Shown here piece by piece: positions 36,246-46,246 of a stretch of DNA of 64,000 nt. The notes beneath the pieces are model-generated. The model had not been told where the DNA came from and made no database searches. It saw nothing but the letters and a program-made list of their open reading frames with translations. The DNA is from [Pasteurella] mairii. GTDB lineage: Bacteria; Pseudomonadota; Gammaproteobacteria; Enterobacterales; Pasteurellaceae. The stretch spans positions 558,001 through 622,000 of the forward strand of contig UGSS01000002.1 of the NCBI GenBank assembly GCA_900454475.1. The letters run 5' to 3'. Both the position numbers and the translations under genes were made by a program. How positions within the stretch are numbered: position 1 is the first letter of the stretch; each line of letters opens with the position of its first letter.

Positions 36246-39200
36246 ATGCGAAAAACTTCTGTACTAACTCGACTGCTTTTGATTGTCGGTTTGGTTTTTG
36301 CCTTTAGCCAAGCGGGCTGGGCGGAATTGCCGACGGAAAAAGAGTTACAAACGCAATTGGATTCGGCAAAAGCGGATGAAAGCAAAAAAGCCGATATACA
36401 AAATTTAGAAGATACCTTGGCGTTGTTATCTAAAATTGCAACCCAAAAAGAGAGTAATAACGCGTTAGAAGCGGAAATCAGTAATGCAGCTAAAGGGATT
36501 GCGAAAGAGCAGCAGGCGTTGGATAAGTTGAAAGAGACAGGAGAACAAGCGACGCTAAACTTCGGGCATTTATCCTTATCGGAACTACAATCGCAATTAG
36601 CACAGACGCAGCACAGTTTGCAACAGGTTCAGACGGAATTGACTTCTATTAATGCGCAATTGATTAATCTTCGTTCGTCGCCGGAACGGGCAAAAAATGC
36701 ATTAAGTACTAATTTGGCGCGCGGACAGGAAATTGATAAATTATTGTTTGATACGACCATCAGTGCAACGACGAAAACCAAATTGGAAACCGAGTTGGCG
36801 TTGTTGGAGTTGCAAAATAGCTATAATCAAACCTTATTAAAAGGAAATAATGATTTAATTTCGTTGTATTCGTTGCAAATGGAAGATAAAACCTTGCGTC
36901 AGCAACAATTACAAAAAAAATTGACCGCACTTCAAGAGACGATTAATGAAAAAAACTTGCAAGAAACGCAACAGCAAGCAGAAAAATTGAGCCAATCGCA
37001 ATCGAATAGCGAAGCAGATAATCCGATTTTGAGCGAGCAATCGCACATTAATTTAATGATTAGCCAAGATTTGGTGAAGCAAACGACACAACTTAATACA
37101 CTTTCACAAGATAATTTGCGTGTTAAAAGCGTATTAGATAATTTGCAACAAACCGAGCGCAATATTAATGAGCAAATTAGTGCACTGCAAGGCACCTTGG
37201 TATTATCCAAAATAATCAATAAACAGAAGCAATTATTACCGCAAGATCAATTTATTAGCGGACTTTCCAAGCAAATTACCGATTTGCGCGTACGTATTTT
37301 TGATTTGACGGAATTGCGCGATCAACTTTATGATACTTCCGCTTATATTGGTAATTTAGAGAAAAAAAATGCCATTAGTTTTTCGGCGGATGAAAAAACG
37401 CAGTTAGGCACGATCTTGCAAGATCGCCGCAAACTCGTATCCGATACTATTACTTCGCTAAATAATCAATTAAATTTAGCGATCAATATTGAGCTTAACC
37501 AGCAACAGGTCACCGCGATCAGTGACAGTTTGCAAAGCAAATTGCAACAACAAAGTTTTTGGGTAAAAAGTAATGCGCCGATTGATATGGATTGGGTAAA
37601 AAACTTTTTGACCAATGTGAGTTTTGAGCTTAAAGAAATTAGTGCACAAATTAATTTTACCAATTGGCGGGAGAATTTAGTACCGGCAACAGCCTTGATC
37701 ACGATATTGTTGCTGGTTGCGGGATTGATTGTTTGGCGTAAACCAAATATCAAACGACGTTTAAGTGAAATTAACGGTAAAGTCAGCACCTTGATTTCAG
37801 ATAGCCAATGGTACACACCGGAGGCGGTATTTTGGACCATTATCCTTTGTTTACCAAGTACCTTGGTATTTTTATCTGCCTTGATTTTTATCACCTTTAT
37901 CTGCTTTGAAACGCCAGCAAAATATTGGTGGTGGAGCTTGGAGATGGCGGGGTATTGGTTGTTTTTCGCCTTTATGTTGGCAATGCTCCGACCGAATGGA
38001 TTATCTCATCGTCACTTTAATATGCCGCAACAGAACGTGGAAATTTTCCGTAGCGTGTTAAAACGCTCGGTCTGGATTTCGGCATTGTGGCTGAATGCGG
38101 GGATGTTTACTTATTTAGATTCTGGGATTACCAATGATGTGATTGGACAAGTCATGACCATTTCCGTATTGATTGTATCCTTATTTATCGTTGGTCCTCG
38201 TTTGCGCTATGCTGTACAAGCCTACCAAGACAATCAACAAAAAGTTGGGTGGTTGTATAAATTTACTCATGTATCATTAGTGCTGGCGCCAATGGTGTTA
38301 ATTAGCTTAATTCTGATGGGGTATTATTATACTGCGCTTAATTTGATGGATCATTTGATATCATCCTACTTTGTCTTTGTCGCGTGGTTGGTATTTAGAG
38401 ATATCATTTATCGTGGATTTAGCGTATCTTCCAGACGTCTAGCCTATCGACGTTTAAAAGAAAAACGTGAGCAAATGAAAAATAATAGCAACCAAGATAC
38501 GGGCAATGAGATTACAATTGATTTACAACAAGATGAATTAACCATTGCCTCGGTTAAAAGCCAGGTCTTGCGCATGGTTGATCTCTTTTTATGGTGCTTG
38601 TTGATTGGACTATTCTCTTGGGTTTGGGCAGATTTGATCACGGTTGCCTTTTATTTACAAGGGGTGACCTTATGGCAACAAAGCGTGACTACCGACGCCG
38701 GCGTGGTGATGGAGTCGATCACGTTATTGAACTTGTTGCTGGCAATCGTGATTTTATTGGGCACCTATGCCATAGTGCGTAATATTGCTGGTTTATTGGA
38801 AGTTTTAATCTTCTCACGAGTTAACTTCTCGCAAGGTACGCCTTACACCATCACGACCTTATTGACCTATTTTATTATCGCCATTGGCGCAGCGGTTGCG
38901 TTTTCGACACTTGGAATGTCGTGGTCAAAATTACAATGGTTATTCGCCGCCTTGTCTGTCGGTTTAGGTTTCGGTTTACAAGAAATTTTTGCGAACTTCG
39001 TTTCTGGTATTATTATTTTATTTGAAAGACCGGTACGTATTGGCGATATGGTAACTATCGGCAACTATTCCGGAACCGTATCGAAAATTCGTATTCGTTC
39101 TACTACGCTGATTGACTCTGATAATAAAGAAGTGATTGTGCCGAATAAAGCATTTGTAACAGAACGTCTAGTGAATTGGGCATTAGCAGATTCAATGACA

Positions 39201-39536
39201 AGGGTTGTTATCTCTATCGGTGTAGCTTATGGTTCTGATGTAGATTTAGTTAAACATTTACTATTACAGGCAGCAAATGAAAGTGAGCGGGTTCTTAAGG
39301 ATCCTGAACCGACGGCATATTTTTTATCATTCGGTGCTAGCACATTGGATCATGAATTGCGAGTTTATGTGGGCAAATTAGGTGATCGCACGGTAACAAT
39401 TGATTTCTTAAATAGACGAATTAATCAATTATTCGCTGAACATAATATTGAAATTGCGTTTAACCAGCTTGATGTGTTTATTAAAAATCAAGCCACTAAT
39501 GAAGAAATTAAAGTGAATTCTGAAAAATTAAATTAA
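36246..39536 (+). CDS. mscK: Large mechanosensitive channel of the MscK/KefA type
   Basis: Channel protecting against osmotic downshift. A signal peptide (1-26, ending GWA) leads to a periplasmic coiled-coil-rich region to about residue 480, then roughly eleven membrane helices. The MscS-like pore and beta domain contain GLGFGLQEIFANFVSG, FERPVRIGD and VPNKAFVTERLVNWAL. The end (FGASTLDHELRVYV, NIAFNQLDV-like) favours MscK over the related MscM/YjeP. It has 1096 aa and lacks extra domains. Cotranscribed position between menE and aroC. Confidence 0.92.
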   Translation: MRKTSVLTRLLLIVGLVFAFSQAGWAELPTEKELQTQLDSAKADESKKADIQNLEDTLALLSKIATQKESNNALEAEISNAAKGIAKEQQALDKLKETGEQATLNFGHLSLSELQSQLAQTQHSLQQVQTELTSINAQLINLRSSPERAKNALSTNLARGQEIDKLLFDTTISATTKTKLETELALLELQNSYNQTLLKGNNDLISLYSLQMEDKTLRQQQLQKKLTALQETINEKNLQETQQQAEKLSQSQSNSEADNPILSEQSHINLMISQDLVKQTTQLNTLSQDNLRVKSVLDNLQQTERNINEQISALQGTLVLSKIINKQKQLLPQDQFISGLSKQITDLRVRIFDLTELRDQLYDTSAYIGNLEKKNAISFSADEKTQLGTILQDRRKLVSDTITSLNNQLNLAINIELNQQQVTAISDSLQSKLQQQSFWVKSNAPIDMDWVKNFLTNVSFELKEISAQINFTNWRENLVPATALITILLLVAGLIVWRKPNIKRRLSEINGKVSTLISDSQWYTPEAVFWTIILCLPSTLVFLSALIFITFICFETPAKYWWWSLEMAGYWLFFAFMLAMLRPNGLSHRHFNMPQQNVEIFRSVLKRSVWISALWLNAGMFTYLDSGITNDVIGQVMTISVLIVSLFIVGPRLRYAVQAYQDNQQKVGWLYKFTHVSLVLAPMVLISLILMGYYYTALNLMDHLISSYFVFVAWLVFRDIIYRGFSVSSRRLAYRRLKEKREQMKNNSNQDTGNEITIDLQQDELTIASVKSQVLRMVDLFLWCLLIGLFSWVWADLITVAFYLQGVTLWQQSVTTDAGVVMESITLLNLLLAIVILLGTYAIVRNIAGLLEVLIFSRVNFSQGTPYTITTLLTYFIIAIGAAVAFSTLGMSWSKLQWLFAALSVGLGFGLQEIFANFVSGIIILFERPVRIGDMVTIGNYSGTVSKIRIRSTTLIDSDNKEVIVPNKAFVTERLVNWALADSMTRVVISIGVAYGSDVDLVKHLLLQAANESERVLKDPEPTAYFLSFGASTLDHELRVYVGKLGDRTVTIDFLNRRINQLFAEHNIEIAFNQLDVFIKNQATNEEIKVNSEKLN

Positions 39537-39549
39537 GGAAGTGAAATAA

Positions 39550-40632
39550 ATGGCTGGAAATAGCATTGGTCAACTTTTTCGTGTGACCACCTTTGGTGAG
39601 TCGCACGGTATTGCATTAGGTTGTATTGTTGATGGCATACCGCCGGGGCTTGCGTTAAGCGAACAGGATATTCAACCGGATCTTGATCGTCGTAAACCGG
39701 GAACCTCGCGTTATACCACTCCACGTCGTGAAGATGATGAAGTACAGATTTTATCCGGCGTTTTTGAGGGCAAAACGACGGGAACCAGTATTGGTATGAT
39801 CATCAAAAATGCCGATCAGCGTTCGCAAGATTATGGCGACATCAAAGATCGTTTTCGCCCGGGACATGCAGATTATACCTATCAGCAGAAATATGGATTA
39901 CGCGATTATCGTGGTGGCGGTCGTTCTTCCGCGCGTGAAACAGCAATGCGTGTAGCGGCGGGAGCGATTGCCAAAAAATATTTGCGTGAGCATTTTGGTA
40001 TTAACGTGCGCGGTTATTTGTCACAAATCGGGCAAGTGCAAATTAACCCAGCAACAGTGGCGGATGTTGCCCAAATTGATTGGCAGCAAGTGAACAGTAA
40101 CCCGTTTTTTAGTCCGGATCAAAGTGCGGTGGAAAAATTTGATGAATTGATTCGCGAGTTGAAAAAAGAAGGCAATTCTATCGGCGCGAAACTTACCGTG
40201 GTGGCAGAGAATGTGCCAGTTGGGTTGGGCGAACCGGTATTTGATCGTTTGGATGCGGATTTGGCGCACGCGCTGATGAGCATTAATGCGGTGAAAGCGG
40301 TGGAGATTGGCGACGGGTTTGCGGTGGTGACACAAAAAGGGACTGAACATCGTGACGAAATGACGCCGGAGGGATTTTGTTCCAATCATGCAGGCGGCAT
40401 TTTGGGCGGGATCAGTTCTGGTCAACCGATTATTGCTACTATTGCGTTAAAACCGACCTCCAGCATCACTCTCCCAGGGCAGTCGGTGAATTTGGATAAT
40501 CAACCGGTAGAAGTGGTAACCAAAGGTCGCCACGATCCTTGCGTAGGTATTCGTGCGGTGCCGATTGCAGAAGCAATGGTAGCCATTGTATTGCTGGATC
40601 ATTTGTTACGTTTTAAAGCACAATGTAAATAG
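39550..40632 (+). CDS. aroC: Chorismate synthase
   Basis: Converts EPSP to chorismate using reduced FMN, the last shikimate-pathway step. Signature segments are TFGESHG at 15-21, RRPG-like [10 protein letters not shown], the [20 protein letters not shown] region (shown by its ends), and [18 protein letters not shown]. The 360 aa are normal. The ribosome site is AAGGAAGTG. It is in the middle of the seqA-lpxM run, and an uptake signal lies within it. Confidence 0.97.
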   Translation: MAGNSIGQLFRVTTFGESHGIALGCIVDGIPPGLALSEQDIQPDLDRRKPGTSRYTTPRREDDEVQILSGVFEGKTTGTSIGMIIKNADQRSQDYGDIKDRFRPGHADYTYQQKYGLRDYRGGGRSSARETAMRVAAGAIAKKYLREHFGINVRGYLSQIGQVQINPATVADVAQIDWQQVNSNPFFSPDQSAVEKFDELIRELKKEGNSIGAKLTVVAENVPVGLGEPVFDRLDADLAHALMSINAVKAVEIGDGFAVVTQKGTEHRDEMTPEGFCSNHAGGILGGISSGQPIIATIALKPTSSITLPGQSVNLDNQPVEVVTKGRHDPCVGIRAVPIAEAMVAIVLLDHLLRFKAQCK

Positions 40633-40640
40633 TAGAATTT

Positions 40641-41498
40641 ATGTTTAATTATTTTAAAATTACTTTAAGTGCGGTTATTTTTTGTATTGTTTTGAGCTCA
40701 GTATCTTTTGCAAGCTCGGAGTATTGGCAACGTGTTAAACGTCCTATTCCGGGAGAACCAACACCGGTTGGCTCTTATAGCAATGGTTGTATTATTGGTG
40801 CGCAAGCCTTGCCATTTGAAGGTGAAGGTTACCAAGCTATTCGAACTGGTAAAAATCGCTATTATGGACACCCGGATATGATCCATTATTTGCAGCGTTT
40901 AGGCAAAAAAGTCAAGCAGGCAGGGTTACCGACTATGTTAATCGGCGATATTGCGATGCCAGGTGGTGGACGTTTTCTCACTGGGCACGCGAGCCACCAA
41001 ATGGGATTGGATGCCGATATTTGGCTACGCATGGGACGCTTGTCGGCAAAAGAGGCGCAAGATCCGTCCGGCATGGGATTATTGGTTGTCAATCGTAAAG
41101 CGCAGCGGGTAGATGATCGCCTTTGGTCGCCTAATCATGCGGATCTTATTCGCTTGGCAGCGGAAGATGTGCAAGTAAACCGGATTTTTGTTAATCCGGC
41201 GATTAAACTTAAATTATGTCAAACCGTAAAAGGCGATCGTAGTTGGTTGCATAAAATCCGTCCTTGGTTTGGGCATGACTCCCATTTCCATGTGCGTTTA
41301 ACTTGTCCGAAAGGGGCGGCGTATTGTGAAAATCAAGCGCCAATTCCAGCTGGAGAGGGCTGTGGTGCGGAGTTGTATTCTTGGTTTGAACCGGCAAAAC
41401 CAAGCACCACGGTTTCTAAGCCAAAAGTTATTCCGCCGGAGCCGGCTTTATGTCAACAAGTGATTAATGCACCCAATCGTAGCGAGTGGTTAGAATAG
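40641..41498 (+). CDS. mepA: Penicillin-insensitive murein endopeptidase
   Basis: Periplasmic LAS-type metallopeptidase that cuts D-alanyl-meso-DAP cross-links. A signal peptide spans residues 1-25 (ending SFAS). Zinc-binding and catalytic residues are in HASHQMGLDADIW and WFGHDSHFHVRL. Conserved Cys residues at about 50, 193 and later can form disulfides. It is 285 aa and follows aroC by 8 bp, the same pair as in E. coli. Confidence 0.95.
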   Translation: MFNYFKITLSAVIFCIVLSSVSFASSEYWQRVKRPIPGEPTPVGSYSNGCIIGAQALPFEGEGYQAIRTGKNRYYGHPDMIHYLQRLGKKVKQAGLPTMLIGDIAMPGGGRFLTGHASHQMGLDADIWLRMGRLSAKEAQDPSGMGLLVVNRKAQRVDDRLWSPNHADLIRLAAEDVQVNRIFVNPAIKLKLCQTVKGDRSWLHKIRPWFGHDSHFHVRLTCPKGAAYCENQAPIPAGEGCGAELYSWFEPAKPSTTVSKPKVIPPEPALCQQVINAPNRSEWLE

Positions 41499-41508
41499 GA
41501 GAGAAATA

Positions 41509-42273
41509 ATGGAACTCGGTCTGCAAATTTTGGCGATTTTATTTGTGGTAGCGTTGGTTGCCGGATTTATCGATGCGATAGCTGGTGGCGGTGGTTTAAT
41601 TACGATTCCGGCATTATTAATGGCGGGGCTACCGCCGGCAATGGCATTGGGAACCAACAAATTGCAGGCTTGTGGTGGATCATTTTCAGCCAGTATTTAT
41701 TTTTTGCGCCAAAAAGCAGTCAACCTAAAGGAGGTTTGGCTGCTGATTTTGATGACCTTTCTTGGCGCGGTACTGGGGACGATTTTAATTCAATTGGTCG
41801 ATAGTTCATTGATTAAGCGCGCCATTCCGTTTTTGGTTTTAGCCATTGGTTTATATTTTTTACTCACACCATCATTAGGGGAAGAAGATCAGCAAAAACG
41901 CATTTCCTACGGTGTTTTTGCATTTACAGCCGGTTTTGGGATTGGATTTTATGATGGTTTTTTTGGTCCCGGAACGGGATCCATGTTTAGTTTGGCGTTT
42001 GTGACCTTATTAGGTTTTAATTTAGCAAAAGCCACCGCTCATGCCAAAGTCCTAAATTTTACTTCTAACATTGCCTCGCTTATTTTCTTTTTAATTGGCG
42101 GTAAAGTCATTTGGACGGTGGGCTTGGTGATGATGGTTGGACAATTTATCGGCGGGAATTTAGGGGCAAAAATGGTCTTAACCAAAGGAAAAACCTTGAT
42201 TAGACCGACGGTCGTGATGATGTCGTTTATGATGACGGCGAAAATGGCATATGAACAAGGTTGGTTTAGTTAA
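41509..42273 (+). CDS. TSUP (TauE/SafE) family membrane transporter
   Basis: Putative permease with about eight membrane helices; the family moves sulfur-containing or other small anions. The N-terminal FIDAIAGGGGLITIPALL is the family hallmark, repeated in the second half as GFYDGFFGPGTGS. 254 aa. It is located between mepA and lpxM, as in H. influenzae and E. coli (YfcA). The substrate is unknown. Confidence 0.9.
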   Translation: MELGLQILAILFVVALVAGFIDAIAGGGGLITIPALLMAGLPPAMALGTNKLQACGGSFSASIYFLRQKAVNLKEVWLLILMTFLGAVLGTILIQLVDSSLIKRAIPFLVLAIGLYFLLTPSLGEEDQQKRISYGVFAFTAGFGIGFYDGFFGPGTGSMFSLAFVTLLGFNLAKATAHAKVLNFTSNIASLIFFLIGGKVIWTVGLVMMVGQFIGGNLGAKMVLTKGKTLIRPTVVMMSFMMTAKMAYEQGWFS

Positions 42274-42285
42274 CAGTAGGTAATA

Positions 42286-43242
42286 ATGAGTAAACAAAAT
42301 GAAAATCTACGTTTAACCGCGCGCGTGGGGTATGATGCGCATTGGTCTTGGTCGTATTTGTTGCCGAAATATTGGGGCGTTTGGTGCGGTATTTTTTTAC
42401 TGGGGATATTGGCGTTTGTGCCTTTCCGCTGGCGCGATAAATTAGCGGAAAAATTAGGTGTGATTATCGGGCGTAAAGCAAAAAGACAGCGCCATCGAGC
42501 GAATGTCAATTTGCGCTATTGTTTTCCTCATTTATCTGATGCAGAGCGGGAAAAGATTATTGATAAAATGTTCGTCACGGTCACCCAAGTGATGTTGGGC
42601 ATTGGCGAAATTGCCTTGCGTTCCAAGCAACATTTGCAAGCGCGCAGTCGCTTTATCGGGATTGAACATATCCAACAAGCGAAAGCGGCGGGATATAATA
42701 TTATTTTAATGGTGCCGCACGGTTGGGCGATTGATGCATCCGGCATTATTTTGCATACTTATGGAATGCCGATGACCTCAATGTATAATCCGCATCGCAA
42801 TCCGCTCGTAGATTGGTTGTGGACAATCACTCGTCAACGCTTTGGCGGTAAAATGCACGCACGCCAAAATGGTATTAAACCTTTTTTAAGCGCAGTACGT
42901 CAGGGCGAAATAGGCTATTATTTGCCGGATGAGGATTATGGTCCGGAATTAAGTGTTTATAGTGATTTTTTTGCCACGTACAAAGCCACCTTGCCGGGAT
43001 TAAATAAAATGGCAAAGTTATCTAAATCGGTAGTGATCCCTATGTTTCCGCGCTATCATGCCGAGCGTGGGCGATACGAAATGGAAATTCATCCGGTGAT
43101 GGAATTAAGCGAGGATCCTGAGCAGTCAGCGCGTGCAATGAATGCTGAAATTGAACATTTTGTAACACCTTATCCGGAGCAATATGTATGGATTTTGCGC
43201 TTGCTGAAAACGCGTAAAGACGGTGAGGATATTTATCGTTAA
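42286..43242 (+). CDS. lpxM: Lipid A late acyltransferase (myristoyltransferase type)
   Basis: Adds a secondary acyl chain to lipid A on the inner membrane. One N-terminal membrane anchor lies at about 36-55. The catalytic HX4D motif is HGWAID, and the segments RQRFGGKMHARQNGIKPF and YYLPDEDYGPE match E. coli LpxM more closely than LpxL. At 318 aa it is normal. Last gene of the seqA run; a 83-bp gap with a TAAGAT-like -10 and an uptake signal precedes apt. Confidence 0.92.
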   Translation: MSKQNENLRLTARVGYDAHWSWSYLLPKYWGVWCGIFLLGILAFVPFRWRDKLAEKLGVIIGRKAKRQRHRANVNLRYCFPHLSDAEREKIIDKMFVTVTQVMLGIGEIALRSKQHLQARSRFIGIEHIQQAKAAGYNIILMVPHGWAIDASGIILHTYGMPMTSMYNPHRNPLVDWLWTITRQRFGGKMHARQNGIKPFLSAVRQGEIGYYLPDEDYGPELSVYSDFFATYKATLPGLNKMAKLSKSVVIPMFPRYHAERGRYEMEIHPVMELSEDPEQSARAMNAEIEHFVTPYPEQYVWILRLLKTRKDGEDIYR

Positions 43243-43303
43243 TTTTTATGATTTGTGGTAAGATGCGCAGCGTTTGATTTTGATAAAAACCATTAAAAAT
43301 TTG

Positions 43304-43313
43304 ACCGCACTTT
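43304..43313 (-). repeat. DNA uptake signal sequence
   Basis: ACCGCACTTT immediately upstream of the apt ribosome site. Confidence 0.9.
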
Positions 43314-43325
43314 TTAGGTAAAAAA

Positions 43326-43868
43326 ATGAATAATCCATTAGATCTTATTAAATCTTCTATTAAATCTATTCCAAATCACCCCAAAGAGGGCATTATTTTT
43401 CGCGATATTACCAGCTTAACGGAAGTGCCGAGCGCTTTTAAAGCAACCATTGATCTGATTGTAGCGCAATTTCAGGATAAACAAATTAACAAAGTCATCG
43501 GTACCGAAAGTCGCGGATTTATTTTTGGCGCGCCAGTTGCTTTGGCGTTGGGTGTACCTTTTGTGTTGGTGCGTAAACCGGGTAAATTACCACGCGAAAC
43601 CATTGCACAATCTTACCAATTAGAATACGGACAAGATACCCTAGAAATTCATGTGGATTCTATTCAAATCGGCGATAACGTATTGATTATTGATGATTTA
43701 TTAGCAACCGGCGGAACCGTGGAAGCAACAGTTAAATTAGTTGAACGCTTGCAAGGACACGTCAAACACGCTGCGTTTGTGATCAATTTACCGGATCTTG
43801 GTGGCGAAGCGCGTTTACGTCAATTAGGTGTAGAACCCTTTACGTTGGTAGATTTTGCCGGTCATTAA
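43326..43868 (+). CDS. apt: Adenine phosphoribosyltransferase
   Basis: Salvages adenine with PRPP to AMP. The PRPP loop is [13 protein letters not shown], near residue 118; [11 protein letters not shown] and [10 protein letters not shown] are also typical. With 180 aa it matches the family. It ends 25 bp before dnaX; the apt-dnaX order is shared with E. coli and H. influenzae. Confidence 0.97.
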   Translation: MNNPLDLIKSSIKSIPNHPKEGIIFRDITSLTEVPSAFKATIDLIVAQFQDKQINKVIGTESRGFIFGAPVALALGVPFVLVRKPGKLPRETIAQSYQLEYGQDTLEIHVDSIQIGDNVLIIDDLLATGGTVEATVKLVERLQGHVKHAAFVINLPDLGGEARLRQLGVEPFTLVDFAGH

Positions 43869-43893
43869 TCAATTTTTCATTCAAAGGGAAAAC

Positions 43894-45984
43894 ATGAGTT
43901 ATCAAGTATTAGCAAGAAAATGGCGACCAAAAACTTTTGCGGAAGTTGTCGGACAAGTTCCCGTACTGACCGCGCTTGCTAATAGTTTGCGTGAAAATCG
44001 CTTGCATCATGCTTATTTGTTTTCCGGTACCCGCGGTGTGGGAAAAACCTCTATTGCTCGCCTTTTGGCTAAGGGATTGAATTGTGAGCAAGGCGTCAGT
44101 GCTGAACCTTGTGGCGTTTGTGCACATTGTAAAGCCATTGAAGAAGGGAGATTTATTGATCTGATCGAGATTGACGCGGCATCTCGCACCAAAGTGGAAG
44201 ATACGCGGGAATTGCTGGATAATGTGCAATATAAACCGGTGCAAGGGCGCTATAAAGTCTATTTGATCGACGAAGTGCATATGCTATCGCGGCATTCTTT
44301 CAATGCGTTGTTGAAAACCTTGGAAGAACCGCCGGAATATGTCAAATTTTTACTGGCGACCACCGATCCGCAAAAATTGCCGGTAACCATTTTATCCCGC
44401 TGTATGCAATTTCATCTAAAAGTGCTGGAACAGACGCAAATTGCCCAACATTTAACGTATATTTTAATGCAAGAAAATATTGCTTTTGACGAGTTGGCAG
44501 TAGAGAAATTAGCCAAAGCGGCAGAGGGAAGTTTGCGCGATAGTCTTAGTTTAACTGATCAAGCTATTGCCATGGGAAATGGTCGGGTGAGCAAAGAGAT
44601 TGTCAATCAGATGTTGGGATTATTGGATGATAATCAACCAATTGAGATTTTATATGCGTTGCAGGCGGGCAATGGCGAAGCCTTGATGAAAGCGGTACGA
44701 CAAGCCGGCGAGCGTGGCGCTGATTGGGATGGATTATTGGCAGCGGTTGCCGAAAATTTACATCACATTGCCATGCTGCAATTATTGCCGAGTAATATTG
44801 ACGAGCAGCAGCCTTTAGGTTTTCTTGCCAAACATATTGCGCCGCAAGATTTGCAATTTTATTATCAAATTATCCTCAACGGGCGCCAAGAAGTAGCGTT
44901 GGCGCCTAATCGTCAAATGGGCGTGGAAATGGTGTTATTGCGGGCGTTGGCATTTCATCCCAAATTGCTTGCCGAAACCGCGCCGGCTGTAACAGAAACA
45001 AGCCATGTAGCGACACAAAGTGCGGTCAAAAATTCGCAAGTTTTTGAAATGCCGGTTGTTTCTCAAGCCATTAAAGCTACATATCAACCCAAATTGGCGT
45101 CAACACCGGCCGCTACTCCGGCGACAAAACCGTCGGCACAGTCCCATTCAAGTGCGACATTATCCGCCACCACCCTTGATGTATTAGATGCGTTAAATCA
45201 GTTGGAAAAACCGGCGACATCGATCTCGGATGAGCTAGAAAAAAAAAACGCTAGCGGGTTAAATGCGCCGCAAAATAGCCAAGAAAAAACGGCTGAAAAT
45301 TTGACCGCACTTTCTGTGGTAGATATGCCACCGACAAAAGCGGAAAAAACCTTATCCACATCATCTTCTGTTGCCAATGTTAAGCGTTTGTCTGATGAGG
45401 CGGAAAATGATGAGCCTGTAGATAATGCAGATAATTCGGATGCCGAAGAAATACTATCGGCGGAAACCTATCGTTGGGAATGGATTAATCCGGAAATGGC
45501 GGAAGAAGAACAAGCTATTCGCCCGTCAGAAATTAAGCAGGCGATTTTGCAAAATATGACCGCTGCGTTGCAACAACGCATTATTGATACTGCTTGCCAG
45601 CTGGATGAATGGACAAATTTGATTGAAAAAATCGGGATTTCAGGCTTGTTGAAAGAAATGGCGTTGCACAGTTTTATTTTGCAACAAACAGAAGATACGC
45701 TGGTTCTAGGGTTGGCTGAAAAAAAATCCCATTTGTTCAAAGAAAAAAATACACAGCAATTACAACAAATTATCAGCGAATTTTATCAAAAACCGCTTCG
45801 GCTGGAGATTCAGTTGGTCAGCGATGAACAAGAGGACAAAATAACACCAGCAGCTTATCGGCATAAAGTGTATCAGCAATTTTATGAACAAGCGAAGCAA
45901 GATCTGCAAATTGATCCGCAAATTTTGCTATTACAACGTGAGTTTGATGGAGCGCTGGATTTAGAGAGTATTCGACCGGTTTAA
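43894..45984 (+). CDS. dnaX: DNA polymerase III clamp-loader subunits tau (and probably gamma)
   Basis: ATPase of the clamp loader and replisome organiser. The start is MSYQVLARKWRPKTF, preceded by AAAGGGAAAA; 13 extra codons upstream overlap apt. Walker A is GTRGVGKTS, the zinc module has CGVCAHC, and Walker B is VYLIDEVH. The 696-aa tau has a low-complexity linker (about 370-530) before the polymerase/DnaB-binding C-terminus. In this linker, codons 449-452 form a run of ten A (45239-45248). A -1 shift there meets a stop within two codons and gives a 453-aa gamma-like product. Confidence 0.96.
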   Translation: MSYQVLARKWRPKTFAEVVGQVPVLTALANSLRENRLHHAYLFSGTRGVGKTSIARLLAKGLNCEQGVSAEPCGVCAHCKAIEEGRFIDLIEIDAASRTKVEDTRELLDNVQYKPVQGRYKVYLIDEVHMLSRHSFNALLKTLEEPPEYVKFLLATTDPQKLPVTILSRCMQFHLKVLEQTQIAQHLTYILMQENIAFDELAVEKLAKAAEGSLRDSLSLTDQAIAMGNGRVSKEIVNQMLGLLDDNQPIEILYALQAGNGEALMKAVRQAGERGADWDGLLAAVAENLHHIAMLQLLPSNIDEQQPLGFLAKHIAPQDLQFYYQIILNGRQEVALAPNRQMGVEMVLLRALAFHPKLLAETAPAVTETSHVATQSAVKNSQVFEMPVVSQAIKATYQPKLASTPAATPATKPSAQSHSSATLSATTLDVLDALNQLEKPATSISDELEKKNASGLNAPQNSQEKTAENLTALSVVDMPPTKAEKTLSTSSSVANVKRLSDEAENDEPVDNADNSDAEEILSAETYRWEWINPEMAEEEQAIRPSEIKQAILQNMTAALQQRIIDTACQLDEWTNLIEKIGISGLLKEMALHSFILQQTEDTLVLGLAEKKSHLFKEKNTQQLQQIISEFYQKPLRLEIQLVSDEQEDKITPAAYRHKVYQQFYEQAKQDLQIDPQILLLQREFDGALDLESIRPV

Positions 45985-45988
45985 CATG

Positions 45989-46026
45989 AAAAATAGCAAA
46001 AAAGTATTTGCGTTTTTCTATTTTTT
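45989..46026 (+). terminator. A/T-rich terminator after dnaX
   Basis: AAAAATAG and CTATTTTTT pair, extended by A/T pairs across a one-base bulge, and end in a T run. It lies 5 bp after the stop codon. Confidence 0.5.
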
Positions 46027-46065
46027 AGGGTAGTTTAAAAACACTTGAGTTTTTTGGAGAACGTT

Positions 46066-46107
46066 ATGTTTTTTGTTCGTATTCACCATCATCACCATAT
46101 TTCCTGA
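46066..46107 (+). CDS. hisL: his operon leader peptide
   Basis: A 13-codon ORF with a GGAG ribosome site encodes MFFVRIHHHHHIS, including five His codons in a row. It is the sensor for attenuation: slow decoding of His codons when charged tRNA-His is scarce shifts the RNA fold downstream. E. coli hisL has seven. The match in location, composition and following RNA structure makes this firm. Confidence 0.95.
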   Translation: MFFVRIHHHHHIS

Positions 46108-46132
46108 ATATCTTTCGGGCATTTTGGTGTGG

Positions 46133-46214
46133 TCGGAAGATAAAACTTCCGAGAACGAATGAAATAACATCCAATATTCACAACCCCTCGGAAGCATATT
46201 CTGAGGGGTTTTTT
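46133..46214 (+). promoter_or_regulatory. his transcription attenuator
   Basis: Segment TCGGAAG (46133-46139) can pair with CTTCCGA (46146-46152). Segment CTTCCGAG (46146-46153) can pair instead with CTCGGAAG (46187-46194), forming an antiterminator. CCCCTCGGAA (46184-46193) pairs with TTCTGAGGGG (46199-46208), followed by six T, forming the terminator. The folds exclude each other, as in the classic amino acid attenuators. Confidence 0.92.
46182..46214 (+). terminator. Attenuator terminator hairpin before hisG
   Basis: Ten base pairs with one G-T wobble, a GCATA loop and a run of six T ending at 46214, 32 bp before the hisG start. Confidence 0.92.
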
Positions 46215-46246
46215 ATGCTTTTAATTTCAATAAACAGGAAAATATT

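Noticed and set aside
36246-39536. MscM (YjeP) instead of MscK
   Set aside because: The C-terminal FGASTLDHELR and IAFNQLDV segments match MscK; YjeP differs there.
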